A DNA stretch of 64,000 bases from Megalonaias nervosa. Its lineage: Eukaryota; Mollusca; Bivalvia; Unionida; Unionidae. The position numbers were made by a program, and so were the translations under genes. Below are positions 34,669-53,095 of this stretch, one piece after another. Below the pieces are notes generated by a model. The model did no database searches. It was not told the DNA's origin and worked only from the letters and a program-made list of their open reading frames with translations. The stretch is taken from contig JAECUM010009447.1 in NCBI GenBank assembly GCA_016617855.1, forward strand, positions 1-64,000, read 5' to 3'. How positions within the stretch are numbered: the first letter of the stretch is position 1; each line of letters opens with the position of its first letter.

Positions 34669-35125
34669 ATGAATCAAGAAAATATTAATGCTGTTATTGT
34701 TGCCATTAAGCAATTACAACATGACGGTATAAAAATTTCTGATGAACTTAATCCTGAAACAATTATGTGCGATTTTGAATCCTTACAATTTCGAAAATCC
34801 GAGAACAGGTATACACTACCATCCAATTACAGATTTGTAAAGATTATTCAGCAGGCAATGTTGCAATCGTTGGCTACAGTTACATATGATCAGGTAAAAT
34901 TATTTGTTCCTCTTGCAAGCTCAATCGATAAAATTAGGTCAAAATTATCTCACGAGTACGAAACAAAAAAAGAAAGTAAATGCTCGTATAAGACAACTGA
35001 ACGAGATTATAACAACGAGTAAAACCGCGGAAGAGTTACTTGTAAAGGATAGCGACGAGTGTTACTCGTCCCACAGTGAAAGTGAATGTAGTGACGACCA
35101 CGAAACTGTGACTAAAATACAGTAA
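34669..35125 (+). pseudogene. unrecognised Polinton-borne protein, split by a frame change
   Basis: The frame from ATG 34669 gives a helical segment (MNQENINAVIVAIKQLQ...) that turns into a poor tail after an A7 run at 34965-34971. In the other phase the reading continues as a helical, then acidic and Ser-rich tail (ELLVKDSDECYSSHSESECS) to a stop at 35123. The joined layout, helices then an acidic tail, looks more natural than the first frame alone, so a slip in the A run is likely; programmed slippage is possible. I do not recognise the family. It is the only gene in the right half on the plus strand. Confidence 0.5.
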
Positions 35126-35259
35126 AAAAATATTTACTCAGAATCAGATAATAATAATTTTTTACTCTGATAATGACAAAAAAAAATATTCTACTCAGAA
35201 TCAAATTTATTTTTTATTCTGATAATAATATTTTTTTTTTGTTCCACGAAAGCGAGATA
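35126..35259. other. convergent AT-rich spacer
   Basis: Repeats of ACTCAGAATCA and TTTTTACTCTGATAAT between convergent genes; may hold their 3' ends. Confidence 0.4.
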
Positions 35260-36672
35260 TACGATGACGTTCTATGAGCGTACATATAGATTTACGATCA
35301 GTGATTACCCACGTAAATCCAAAAGGTGTCCAGAATGATTAGTAAGCTTAAAATGTATCCGTGATAAAAGCGGATTATGCACACGCAAATAAACAACGTT
35401 GGCTGGTTCTGATACAATTAAATACCCTGGGGGGACTTGAGGGGTAAATGTGTATAAAATGTATCCTTGCTGGGCTTGATTAGATTTCTCTAAATCTACT
35501 TGATAACTTCCATCGATGGCGTCACATACTAGATTGACTGAGATCGTTGGTGTTATATTTACAATACCAAGTGATACATGTCTGCCACCCCCGTACAGAT
35601 CGTTGTTGTATCTTAAAATGTCAGCTTGCGGAGCTATTTTTCTCCTCGCGTCAAGATTTTTTTAAAGTTTTCATTGATTATAACGTTGACTGACTTTACG
35701 AGATCATTACCATCAAATACTGGAAATATAAATTTTTGAAATTGTTGTTCAGTTATTTTATAATGTTTAGTAACTTGCTGTGTTCCTGCATTATTAAAAA
35801 TTTCTTTCAAAACCCTGTTGGATTTTTCAAGATTACCCACAATTCTATTTAAGATCATTATTGTTTTGATGATTTGTTGTTTTGTGTCCTCGGAGTAATG
35901 CGTGGTAATGCTTGAAAATAATAATTTTTATATCATCGAGAAAATTTGCATGCTCGGATCTGATGTCGTCCGAGAAAGATTTTAAAAAATTTACATCGAC
36001 AGGTAATCCCTCATCGAGTTCTTCAACAACAAATCTCGGCAGCAGTTTTTAAATATTTTTATCATATTCTATAGTAATTAAAACTTTACCAGTTTCATCA
36101 TTGTATTCACGCAGCGGTTTTTGATAATTAAATTGTTTTATATAATTACTTCTTTCTTTTGTGAGAAACTCCTAATTGCGTGGTTCTGGAGGTCCTTGAT
36201 AAACCGGTGGGATATCAGGCCATCCAAGTACAGATCTGATCGAACTTTGATAAATATCCGGTGAAAGACTTTCTATCGCCGATGACAACGTTGGTTCGTG
36301 GACGGTAATAGCTATCTTGGATTCTGCGCCGGTAATAGACTTAATCCTACGTTGGAATTCTTCGTTGATTTGTTCGATTTGATAACTGCCCGTGGGTATG
36401 CTGACTACTTGCCAATCTGGAGTTCCATCGTCGCGATTCTTGTTCGCGAACACCAGTGAGTTATTCGGAGGAAGTCCACCAAGCGACGTTGATCTGATAT
36501 TTGGCCAAGTATAGTAAACTCGTAATTGTGCTAGTGCTATTTCTTTAACTGGAACTGCAGTTGGACAAACAACATTAAATTCAGGATTAGTTGAACTGGT
36601 TGATATCATCATTGTTTTCAGCGGTGCTGTATTGGCGGCAATCTGTTGTAGTAGTTCTTGCGACGACGACAT
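35260..36672 (-). pseudogene. penton-like / minor capsid gene (broken)
   Basis: The first part, 36672-36172, starts MSSSQELLQQIAANTAP and has the pattern ALAQLRVYYTWPNI, IPTGSYQIEQINEEFQ and SVLGWPDI seen in a conserved Polinton structural protein. The C-terminal part, about 35640-35290 in other frames, has YTFTPQVPPGYLIV and a terminal LTNHSGHLLDLRG block also typical of that protein. About 500 bp between them (36170-35640) read as other short frames (one at 35858-35634) and may be an inserted or separate gene. Role by family: vertex or minor capsid component. Identity as penton versus another virion protein is uncertain. Confidence 0.6.
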
Positions 36673-36689
36673 TATTTAATTATTAATTT

Positions 36690-37212
36690 CTATCTACTAA
36701 TTATAATTCCATTTTTTCTTGTGAACAATCTGGTTCTAATGCCTCGTTGTAAATCTCCATTATTGCTGCAAACTCGTTGTCGGTAATTATACCGTCGCTG
36801 AGGCACGACGAAATCAACAATGATAACTTCGAGTACGCGCACGTTACCGAGTCCAGTTTTAGCGTGTACTCGTGTAATTTCGCGTTTGTACACATCGATA
36901 TTTTTTTTGCAATGATATTAAGAACACCAGCGATTGTTGTCGCGAATAAAACACAAATTGTTGTTAAAACTGCGGTGACGTCATTGTTACCGCAGACAAA
37001 ATTACACCAGTTCCAGCGATGATCGGAGATGTCGAATAAACAGTTACGTCGATGACAACTGCGTGTCTGTGATATTTTTTCACTTGTGCGTCATCAATGA
37101 TATTTTTCAGTTTGGTTTGACACTCACATACTTGATTGTATCTATGTTGGTTAGCGTCGATCATTATTATTAAGTAGATTAACGCAACTAATTTAAAATT
37201 CTGAAGTATCAA
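36690..37212 (-). pseudogene. small membrane-type virion protein (broken)
   Basis: The first part, 37212-36964, reads CECQTKLKNIIDDAQVKKYH then a hydrophobic SPIIAGTGVILSAV stretch that looks membrane-inserting. The second part, 36895-36701, reads ISSCLSDGIITDNEFAAIME, a pattern I associate with the C terminus of a conserved Polinton protein of unknown role. A frame change lies between. Its place between penton-like and fibre-like genes fits a virion role. Confidence 0.55.
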
Positions 37213-38200
37213 GTAATCAACTGAGGTGTTTCAGCGACAAATTCAAGACACCACCAGTAAGACGTTGCGGTTAATTTTTTATCAGATGGTTCCAGTATAA
37301 ACGTTTCTTCGATATCTTTATTTAACACTATAGACACAGTTCCAGAAAAATTATCGGTTGAATGACGCCAAGGAAATGTAGCAAATATCCTAAATTTTGC
37401 AGAGCTGAACACGGACAGCCTGTACACACCAGTTACTTCCGCGGTATGTTTAATAGTGTTATCGCTCGGTGTCCACGTTGATGATCCTGATGATACTGTG
37501 CATACAATATTGTTAATCTGCTGGTGAGGAATTTTAATCAGATTAGTTTTTTGAACGATATTAGGAATTCCACTGATTATATCTTTGAGAATTGTGTTTA
37601 CGTCGGTGAGTTTAATATCAACGGTTGGTGGAGTTCCAAAAATTCATTAATGGTTCTGTTTAGTTTCTGAGAAAATTCAGAAATAGTTGTACGTGATTAG
37701 TAAAATCAGTTTTGAGTGTGGTCATTCCATCATTGATCGTCGACAACGAAATTGTAATCGGAATGTTGTTATCGTCGACGTATTTTTTGTTGCAGCTTCT
37801 AGATTATCTGTTGGTTCTCCCACGTTGTAATTTTATTGTTGTTCATGTTAAGAATGCCCGTCATCATATCACCGGTTTTTAAAAGTCGTTCGGATATATT
37901 ATTTCGGATCGACGATGGAGTAACAACACTAGGGACAAGTTTTCCTTCTCGGTCATACACGGCAATGAGACTTTCTCGTGTTGCTCTGTTACGAACAAAG
38001 AAATCGCTGATTGAAATATTACTCGTCATCAATTTTCCTTCACGGTTTTGAAATATTACAAGTTCACCAGGATCAACGTTGGAAAGATTGAGCAGGTCAA
38101 ATATTTCGTCGCTGATCTTTTTTGTTACTTGTTTGAGTAAGTCTTTATCTGGTTTTTGTTTGGTTTTAGTCTTAGCTGATCTTCCGTAAATATCTACCAT
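37209..38200 (-). pseudogene. fibre-like attachment protein (broken)
   Basis: The N-terminal part, 38200-37799, is lysine-rich, then has GDMMTGILNMNNNKITTW, a motif common in trimeric tail-fibre and fibre shafts. The C-terminal part, 37427-37209, is a beta-rich segment (FSGTVSIVLNKDIEETFIL) that could be a small knob. Between them (about 37800-37430) the coding continues in shifted frames. It would be the receptor-binding spike. Family membership is inferred from layout and the shaft motif only. Confidence 0.55.
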
Positions 38201-38220
38201 TATACAATATAATTTAATAG

Positions 38221-38637
38221 TTATTTAAAACGTTTAACGGTGTACTCGTGCGCAACTTTATGAGGTGGTGCTGACGATGGCAAAATCGCGTCAAGTACAG
38301 CAAGTGCTTCTCTGCCACATATTGGTGGGTCGGTTATTTTTTGTGTTGGTAACGTTGAATACCAGATTGGAGTACCTTGCGCTCCGCTCACGTATTCGAT
38401 AAATTCCTTTGGTGGTGTTAACCCGTACAAATAAAACTAAACAATTTCACGTGGATCAATCGCGTATGTAACCCAATGTGTACCTGTGTTGGTGGATTCG
38501 TCGAGGTTAATAATGCCAGTTTCAACGCGATTTGGTCGACGTGGTAATTGATCACGCATAAAAACACCTCTGAAACTGTTTATGTTTAGCTGGGCAGCAG
38601 CATCAAGTAAATCAAAATTGGACATTGGAAGAATCAA
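38221..38637 (-). pseudogene. adenain-type cysteine protease (one nonsense mutation)
   Basis: Maturation protease that would process virion proteins. The frame from 38637 has FDLLDAAAQL, FRGVFMRDQLP and the active-site His block GTHWVTYAI, then a single TAG at 38437-38439, and the same frame goes on with YGLTPPKEFIEYV and the Cys block DPPICGREAL to a stop at 38221. So only one stop interrupts an otherwise whole protease of about 138 codons, the least damaged morphogenesis gene. The relevant residues (His, Cys and an acidic residue after the His) are visible. Length is normal for the Polinton enzymes. Confidence 0.85.
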
Positions 38638-38649
38638 CGAGGTATCGTT

Positions 38650-39102
38650 CCTGGTAATCTTAGTCCGCGACCGTATCGTGGTAGCGTCCCCGGTAATCTT
38701 AAACCCTTTCCATTTTTTTAGATCTTTTTAAACCTTCCCCCGTAGCTTTCTTTAATGCCATTCCAGCAGCGATTCCAACAGCACCTAACGCAGCAGCTTT
38801 TTCAACAACTGGAGCAGCCGCTGATATCAACGCTGGTATAGCCGCGAGAAGTGGAAAAATTCCACTGGTTTTAGCAGCGTCGCTGACAGCACTCGCGGAA
38901 AGATTAAGTCGTACTCCTCTTTTTGATTTCTTAGCTGCATTAAAGTGCTTGAGCTGACGTTCTGTCAGTGATAGTTTATTCTGACCACCTGAGATTTTCC
39001 TTGTTTTAACGATATTGTTGTTCCACAGTTATCTTTGGACGCTGATTGTAGTTTCTTAATCTGACCAGGAGTCAGACTGACACTAACATGATGATATGAC
39101 AT
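38650..39102 (-). pseudogene. small basic virion / membrane-active protein (broken)
   Basis: Starts MSYHHVSVSLTPGQIKKLQS at 39102; after a frame change near 39030 it reads SLTERQLKHFNAAKKSKRG and then an Ala-rich hydrophobic stretch (LLAAIPALISAAAP) with a basic end. This layout, repeated 'LT..Q..K' motifs then a hydrophobic helix, fits a conserved Polinton core or membrane-disrupting protein placed between protease and major capsid genes. Confidence 0.6.
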
Positions 39103-39134
39103 TTCTAATAATATTTTGATTTTTAAATTAACGA

Positions 39135-40165
39135 CTACATGTTTTCGACTGGGGCATCAACGACTCTCATGCGACCACCAACACCTTCAAGTAGCATTGT
39201 TTTATCGGATAATATAACAGCGATTGCTCTGTAATTAGCAACAGCTCCTCGGTTTACGCGAGCTCGAAAGTGTACGTCAACAACGGATTGTCTGAATAAA
39301 TCTAAATGTTCCAGCAAAAAGTAGTGGATACAACGTTGTAAAATCTAGTTGTGATATTTGTAAACCAGAATCGACATTCTGATCACGCCCCATAAATGTC
39401 ATCAAACGATGATATGCACGTGCAACATGATTTTGATCGAAATTCAATATTATATCCTCGGAAGGTTCCTGATGTCCATTTATCCGCAGCGAAACTTCTG
39501 TGACGCCAAGTTGGTCAAATATCATTATACTATTTGGTTGATTATTTACTCGTGCAGCATCTTGGAGCGCAATAAATATATGTCGCGGTGCAGACACACC
39601 TTGCTGTGATGCTATCTGCCATGTGAATAAACCATTAATTGTACTTTGTACAGTATCTGTAGTTGTTGTCAGCCATGATAATGTTGATTTACCTCCTTGA
39701 TTCATAAAAGAAAGCAGTTTTTGTTCTTCGGTAACCGATGGAGTCATTGTTGGCATCCACAACGAAAGTTTGTCAGCGCTACTTTACCAGCATCCCCAAC
39801 AGGGCGCCAGATTGCATCATCGTCGGTAGCTTTTCTTACAAGTACAACTGTATGCTTGGCTCCGAAAATATCTTTACTGACATTTCTGCAGAACCCAAAA
39901 ATACGTGATAACGGAATTGCACAAAAAATGCTCTTCGTCGTCCTTTCAACATTGATCGACATGTTGTAAATCCTAAATTGAAATCTGGATTAGCGCCATG
40001 AACCACCGGCCACACATCAGCATCAGCGTTGTCGGCATTGTTTCTTGGTCGTCTTATATTATACTGTCTGTTGTCAGGGCAGTTAGAAGTATCCTTGACA
40101 AATATCATTGACGGACCAGCTGAACTTGAATAATCGTCGCTGTATCTTGCAAGACCAAGTATCGT
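39135..40165 (-). pseudogene. major capsid protein, double jelly-roll type, C-terminal two thirds (broken)
   Basis: Consecutive frames 40165-39836, 39962-39744, 39762-39277 and 39317-39135 give, in order, RYSDDYSSSAGPSM, IPLSRIFGFCRNVSKDIFG, KHTVVLVRKATDDDAIW, a MPTMTPSVTEE-type block, then IMIFDQLGVTEVSLRINGHQ and AVILSDKTMLLEGVGGRM. These are landmarks of Polinton/adintovirus-type hexon-like capsid proteins, which form the icosahedral shell. At least three frame changes break it, and the N-terminal jelly roll is not recognisable, so part may be deleted. It lies between the small basic protein and the gene at 40198. Confidence 0.82.
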
Positions 40166-40197
40166 TGTGAGTTATTACCAACTCGTTTTCCACCGAT

Positions 40198-40452
40198 TCA
40201 AATTTCTAGTCGATCAACATCAGCAAGAATGTTATCCGGACAAGTAACAAGACCACTTCCTTGAGCACTGAGACCACTTCCAGTTGCCCCGGGGTCAGGT
40301 GATGGTTGTTCTCGTCGTCGTGCTTGTTGTACTTGTTGTATTTGTTGTTCTACTAGTTGTCCTAGTTTTTGTTGCGGTTGTAGTTCTTCTTCTTCCTCAA
40401 TACGAGGTTGACCAAATGGAGATTTTTCTGGCAGTAATATATCTCCCGGCAA
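40198..40452 (-). pseudogene. Gln/Glu-rich open frame before the capsid gene
   Basis: 84 codons, with an EEEEELQPQQKLGQLVEQQI stretch and a Pro/Gly-rich tail. Probably the end of the upstream small gene (from 41098) or the missing N-terminal region of a virion protein. Not recognised; low complexity. Confidence 0.35.
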
Positions 40453-40459
40453 TGGCGCT

Positions 40460-41098
40460 CTTTTAATTTCTTCGACTTGTCTCGTAAAATAATCAAATTC
40501 ATCTTTATAATTACCAGTGATTCTAGATATACCATGAGATTATCGAAATACAGTAGGAACCCATTTTGATTCTGGAATATCTGTGGTACCCGGTTCTAGT
40601 AATTCACTACGACTTTGACACCCTACTGCTGAAACCGATAAGGGATTTTCTCGGATCAACCTAATACCCTCTGGTAAATTGTGCTGGTTGTTTGTTGTTT
40701 TTTTTTTGGCTTTGATTTTGGCGCAACAAGATCCCTTACATCACCGACCTCCTCACGAACTTTATCGACGCTCTCAAGTACTTGTTGTATTTCTTCTTGT
40801 ATTGCCGGTGGCTGAGCCGCAGCTATCCCAGCTGGAAGTTGTCGTAAAAGCTTTTTAGTTTTTTTTAGTTCGTTCCGCTATTTTTCCAGTTGCTTCAGCG
40901 GTTTTCTCCAACGCGGGAAGAAGACCTTTAGTAGTCTTTGTATAATTTAAATAATTCTTCTGCACCTTCTGCAAATCCTTCTTTAATCTCCTGACGTGCT
41001 TGTAAATTTTATTTAACAGAATCTCTCACGGGTATATATTTCTTGATGGCCTGTAGTCGCTCTCGAGCTAACCTTGCTGAGTGAGCCTCACCAATCAT
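40460..41098 (-). pseudogene. conserved Polinton accessory gene at the right end (broken)
   Basis: From ATG 41098 the reading is MIGEAHSARLARERLQAIKK, then EIKEGFAEGAEELFK, a pattern I associate with the first late gene of several Polintons. Several stops and frame changes follow down to about 40460. Coiled-coil forming; function unknown. It begins 23 bases inside the right terminal repeat, so the repeat probably carries its promoter. Confidence 0.5.
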
Positions 41099-41120
41099 TA
41101 TTGATATAATAGTTATTTAA

Positions 41121-41298
41121 TTACAGCAGGGAGGGTGTGACCAAAAGTAGGTTTGCCTAAAAAGTAAACACGTTCTCTAATTGACGACAACAAAGTAACC
41201 TATTGGTTATGTTTAGAGTGTAGTTGACTATTGAGACCATAATTTTGTTTTAATAATTAACAATCCAAGCAACTGGTCTGTTCACCCTCCCTGCTGCT
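41121..41298 (-). repeat. right terminal inverted repeat of the Polinton
   Basis: Complement of 25089-25270, ending CCCTGCTGCT. Like the left one, it is bounded by a short inverted repeat (CAGCAGGGAGGGT at 41124 and its complement at the outer end). Confidence 0.9.
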
Positions 41299-42720
41299 TC
41301 TCCAGACCTTAAAAGTGGCAGAAATTAATTATAGGAAGAAACTAATGAAGACAAAAAGAATAACGGCAAACTGGAGTCAAATAAATCAGTCATTAGTAGG
41401 TAACGTATTTTTTTTAAAAAAAGGACTTGTTCTACCCATATTCATACAACTTTTCCAAGACTTCCAAATCCAGCAGCAAAAATTAAAGCAGAGCTAAGTC
41501 GTACCTTATTTAAGTTTATCAGAGGTGGTAATGAAAAGATAAGTACGCGTGATCTACTGGTATCCCCGGAGTATGAGGTAGGATTAAATATGATACACAT
41601 TTGTTCAATAATTAGGTACCTTAGGATAAGATGGGTTAAAAGATTACTGGAAAACAAGGATGGAGCCTAGTCAACACAAATATATTCAAAAATATAAAGG
41701 ATAGTTGGAATTTACGGAGGAGGGAATTGGACGAATTTGCTAAGCGCAGTAAAAACTGTTTTGGGAGAGATGTAATTTAAGCAGTATCGAATTGGAAAGT
41801 AGAACATCAAAGTCGAAATGAATAAGTATTTAAATTTTGATCCATCTAGAATGTTCTATCAATACAAATCCCTGAATGAAGCCGGCACTAAAGGTTTGAC
41901 GATTTAGATGATGATGATGGCGGTAATTTAATACCTTTTGACGTGATTAAAGAAAAACTGGATGCGAAAAATTTTTTTTAATAATTCTCCTTAATATCCA
42001 AAATTCCAAAATCATGCAGAGGTGCAATCAAAAACCATTCGGCTCACAAGAAGTCTGATAAGCAGGAGGATAAAATAATCATCATGCAAAAACAATACTC
42101 ACTGAAGTTTGTCTACAAACGTTTTTAAAGGGCAAAGAGACAACACGTTGCTAAGGAAGAAACGTGGATACAAGAATTAAATAAAATATAAGCAGTGAGG
42201 TGTTGTCTGAGATTTATAGCCGGGTGAAGCTTTGTACTAAGGATACAAGGTTGATATCTTTTTAATTTTAAATTAATTCATGGAATAATTGTCACTAATA
42301 ATTTTTTCAAATAAATAACATATTACATGAGTACAAATGCACCTTTTGTAAGACTGAGAACGAAAGTATTGAACATCTGTTATATGATTGCAATATTAGT
42401 TTTGGTACCGTTTTACTCGTAGCATCTTGTTGTCCAAATATTGTACATTGTTAAAAGAACCATGTATTTTCAGGAAGTGAACAAGTGGACATTTTGTGCA
42501 AGATCTTGCTTAGTTTAGCTAAATATTATATTTACACAGGTAGATTCAATACGCAAAATCCATCCACTGATGTATTTAAGCAAATAGTTAAAACGCGATG
42601 AAACAAATGCTGCTAAGTTAAATAAAACATAGGAAAAATTCCTCCAAAAATGAGCCGAAATTATGAACATGTAACTTGTGCAATTCAGTAAACGGGAACA
42701 AATAATGTAATATCGCAAAT
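41299..42720 (+). pseudogene. L1-like LINE, C-terminal part, right of the Polinton (LINE-C 3' half)
   Basis: Continues the LINE left of the provirus: KVAEINYRKKLMKTKR, NQSLVGNVFFLKKGLVLP, then KFIRGGNEKIS and VGLNMIHICSIIRYLRI near 41500-41640, and a zinc knuckle CTFCKTENESIEHLLYDC at 42339-42392, all in typical L1/Tx1 order. Many stops; a dead copy. Confidence 0.8.
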
Positions 42721-42724
42721 TCTA

Positions 42725-42846
42725 TGTCACCTAGACGTTGCATACTTGTGTCAGTATATCTAGTCTGTGTCTCTAAAGAGATTGCGTGTTTGCATGTGTG
42801 TGCGTGTTTTCGTTTCTTTCATGTGCCTTATATTTATTGTCCCTAG
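42725..42846 (+). repeat. short direct repeat A, copy 2
   Basis: Second copy of the ~120-bp repeat at 24794, here just past the LINE tail. Confidence 0.65.
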
Positions 42847-43560
42847 ATTATCTGTTAACCAGAAATGTTTAATTGTTAGGTGACCGTGGGATGGTGTTCT
42901 CCTACCCATCACGGGGATAACACAAAAACTGTAATAGGGGACAGTACCTGTTTAAGTGTTTAGATGATTACAAGGCACACAACTCCACAATAAGTGATAT
43001 GATGAATGCCACATTTCGTGTAATTATCATATAACAACTCTAACAAATGATTCGACTCCTCTTCAAAATGTAATTAAATTTTGTTAACAAGATCCTAAAA
43101 TATTCGCAAAATTGATAATGTCAACTGTTTACGATACTAATCTAATTCAATGGTATAAAATATTTACAAAATATCTTTGAATTCCGAATTGATTTCATAT
43201 AGGATAATTATTTCAAAACTTTTCGGATATCATCATATGATGTGTTTTGGATCAATTTCTTCTAAAACCATTCAATCTGATCACCATAATATAGTCTACG
43301 TCCCCAGATGTGAAATAGATACTTTAATATGATATGTGTCTGGAATAGAATTAAATATTTATTCTTTACTATACCACAGTGTTTTGGTCGACCATATGGT
43401 CATTTTAGGCGCGCGTCTTAGAAAACTCACGCTAGAAACGCGTCTTGTCTCTTATTCCACCAAGCGGCTTCTTTGCTTAAATGTGACGAAGGAATGACAA
43501 TTCTGAATGTAAGTGCTTATTTGTAAAACACTTATGAACGAATTTTTATATCTAGAAACA
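42847..43560 (+). repeat. interspersed repeat with GTTTTGGTCGACC core, copy 2
   Basis: The core is at 43380-43393, followed by TTCCACCAAGCGGCTTCTTT near 43455. The 5' part (43100-43340), with TAGGATAATTATTTCAAAA and TGTGTTTTGGA, resembles parts of 53.4-53.7 and 54.85-54.96 kb inverted. No coding capacity. Boundaries approximate. Confidence 0.5.
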
Positions 43561-43817
43561 TGCAGTTGATAAAGCGAAAAAGAAAATAAAGACACCCCCG
43601 AAACCACCCTTCATAATACAAGAACAAATGTACATCAGCTTTCATGTTTCAATGTTTTTTTTTACAAAGTTTACTTTCATGAAACAGAAGTTGTGAATGT
43701 GAAATAAAGTATAATTTGGCATTTGCCTCTTTTTCGTCTCCTTCTTGTCCGCTTATTCACTTATTTCTGCTTCAGTATAATCCAAAACATGACTGTTGAA
43801 GTTAAATGGAACGGAAC

Positions 43818-43840
43818 ACATACATACATAGATACATACA

Positions 43841-43870
<30 letters not shown>
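43818..43870. repeat. (CATA)n microsatellite
   Basis: About 13 tetranucleotide units. Confidence 0.95.
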
Positions 43871-43873
<3 letters not shown>

Positions 43874-44336
43874 GCATGCATAACGGAGAAAATACGGGAA
43901 ATTATATGTAGTGAGAGAGAAAAATAAAACTGAATTTGTACTAAATAACCTATGAGAAGAAGGGACATTGTAACGTTTAGGTGTACACGTTCCATGGGAT
44001 TTTAACACAGTGTTCACAAAACAAATGATACAAAGTTGCAATAGCCTGTCCAGATTTGTACGGTGTATTTATTAGTTAGGAGGAAGACATATACTGTAAT
44101 CTATTTAAAGCTTTGTTCATGTTTATTTCCTTCTTCCTGTTTTATAAAACCTATTCATATGGGTCTAAAAATAGATTCTTTAATATTAAAATTTTCGAAG
44201 GCCGTTCCAACCTCTATAAACCTTTCTCTCTCACTTTGTGGGTGGGTAAGGCAGCAGACTAATCGACCAATAAAGAAACATGGGGACGGGAAATGAATAA
44301 ATGCCTTTATGGTAAACATCCCCAACCCATTCATCA

Positions 44337-44338
<2 letters not shown>

Positions 44339-44402
<64 letters not shown>
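44339..44402. repeat. (TC)n microsatellite
   Basis: About 64 bp of TC. Confidence 0.97.
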
Positions 44403-44406
<4 letters not shown>

Positions 44407-44630
44407 ATGGGACTAGATGGCGCTTTTGATGAAGAACACTTCGGCCTTTATTGCCAGCTCTCAACTATTTCCCCCGTTAAAACTGAAGATATTTTTTGTA
44501 TCTTTGCATTAAACAAACGTTTAAGATTAAAACGGTATTCTTCTCACCAGAATCAAGCTATGTGAGAATGATTGGAGAATAATCCGCCCCTTATTCTCTC
44601 GTACCTCAGACATAAAACTCAGTTTGGCTT

Positions 44631-44632
<2 letters not shown>

Positions 44633-44664
<32 letters not shown>
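44633..44664. repeat. (GT)n(TA)n microsatellite
   Basis: Short compound tract directly before the 205-bp repeat. Confidence 0.9.
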
Positions 44665-44665
<1 letters not shown>

Positions 44666-44870
44666 ATTGTAATAAAAGTAGTAGTAATAGTATTTACTTA
44701 AAGGTCCCATAATCATTTTCAGTCGAGGGCTATTCTTCCGCTTCTTGCAGCAGCGGAATTACTGAAGTCATATTATTTTGAACAGTGCCGGAAATTCTCA
44801 CTTCTGAGCATGCTGAAAGCTGTAGTCCACAATTAGAGCATCAGTCTGTGCCTCCTTAGATTATACGGTA
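44666..44870 (+). repeat. 205-bp dispersed repeat, copy 1
   Basis: Identical by eye, without indels, to 51473-51677 in the same orientation. Both copies follow a microsatellite and end TTATACGGTA. It lies about 115 bp past the poly(A) signal of the Spaetzle-like gene. No tRNA-like promoter seen; class unknown (SINE or MITE). Confidence 0.9.
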
Positions 44871-44985
44871 TCATTTTGATGCTTCTTTCTTTCACAGGAG
44901 AAATATAATCAAACACAGAAACTCATGTTGTGCAAGGCAGAAAATAGGATTCACTAATAAATAAAAATAATATGCAGTAGAATAT

Positions 44986-44991
44986 TTTATT
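44986..44991 (-). terminator. poly(A) signal of the Spaetzle-like gene
   Basis: AATAAA on the minus strand, about 115 bases past the stop codon at 45105-45107. Confidence 0.55.
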
Positions 44992-45104
44992 TTTCCTGAC
45001 AATATTGGAACACTCGGGCCACACGTGAAAACAGCTCAACCGTTAACGTGGTTGTTGAATTGTCAAGACAAATCGATGTCAGGAGCTGAAGAATTATTTT
45101 AAGT

Positions 45105-52433
<7,329 letters not shown>

Positions 52434-52502
52434 CTTCTCTCGTTTGTTCTCACTTCGGTATAGATATCTTGGAGTCTGTATTGACTTTTTGTATAGCACC
52501 AG

Positions 52503-52567
52503 CTTGTTTAAATACTCTCAAACGGATACGGTTGGTTGCCACTGTTAATAGGGACCAATCTTATTGG
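52503..52567 (-). promoter_or_regulatory. candidate core promoter of the Spaetzle-like gene
   Basis: On the minus strand, GAGTATTTAAACAAG (52517-52503) is a TATA-like box 70-80 bases before the start codon, and CCAAT (52567-52563) lies about 50 bases further upstream, in an inverted pair with ATTGG. Placement is right for a promoter; no experimental support. Confidence 0.4.
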
Positions 52568-53095
52568 TCAACATAGCTAACCAGTACCGTCGATTTTAAC
52601 TTGAAGTCTTTGATGTAACGATTTTGTGATAAGTATTTACTATCATTAGCCTGAAGGAACTCATTTTTAATCATCAGTAAAATAAATGACATCAAACAAT
52701 GCCATTAGCATACCAATTTCAACAGTGAACTGGTGAATACCGGCAAAATATAATCTGACTTGCTCTGGTAAAAAGGCTGCTGGCATTAGTTCTGCATACT
52801 TGTGAAAGATAACTAAAAAAGTTATCTTTTTATTTTTCTTCAGGTGTTTGATTTAAAAACAAGCTACCTCTTTGTGGTGGAAGTTGGATTAATCATATTC
52901 ATCCACTTAACACCCGACACTAAAGTTAAAGATATGATAGACAGAATCCTTTCCATTCAACTACCTTCTCTTTGATTATATTGGAGCATTAACACAACGG
53001 ACAAGAAGGAGACGCGAAAAAAGAAATTAGCTAATTGGACTTTATTTTACAGTTACGACGTATGTTCATTCAAAGTAACCTATGTTTAGAAACCA

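Larger units (their letters stand above)
25089..41298. mobile_element. Polinton / Maverick (adintovirus-like) provirus, decayed
   Basis: A 16.2-kb element begins AGCAGCAGGGAG and ends with its complement, flanked by near-identical target copies (ttctgc left; ttctcc right, sharing the terminal T). Gene content is that of Polintons: packaging ATPase, retroviral-type integrase, PolB fragment, adenain-type protease, double jelly-roll capsid, penton-like protein, PLA2 and small virion proteins. The morphogenesis genes are all on the minus strand in the right third. Polintons replicate by protein-primed synthesis and insert by the integrase; many are proviruses. Here every viral gene is interrupted and the polymerase core is missing. 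It is inserted in an L1-like LINE whose frame reads on both sides. Confidence 0.92.

Noticed and set aside
35634..35858. Separate complete gene of 74 codons
   Set aside because: It lies between two halves of the penton-like reading with no own motif; kept as part of the broken region.
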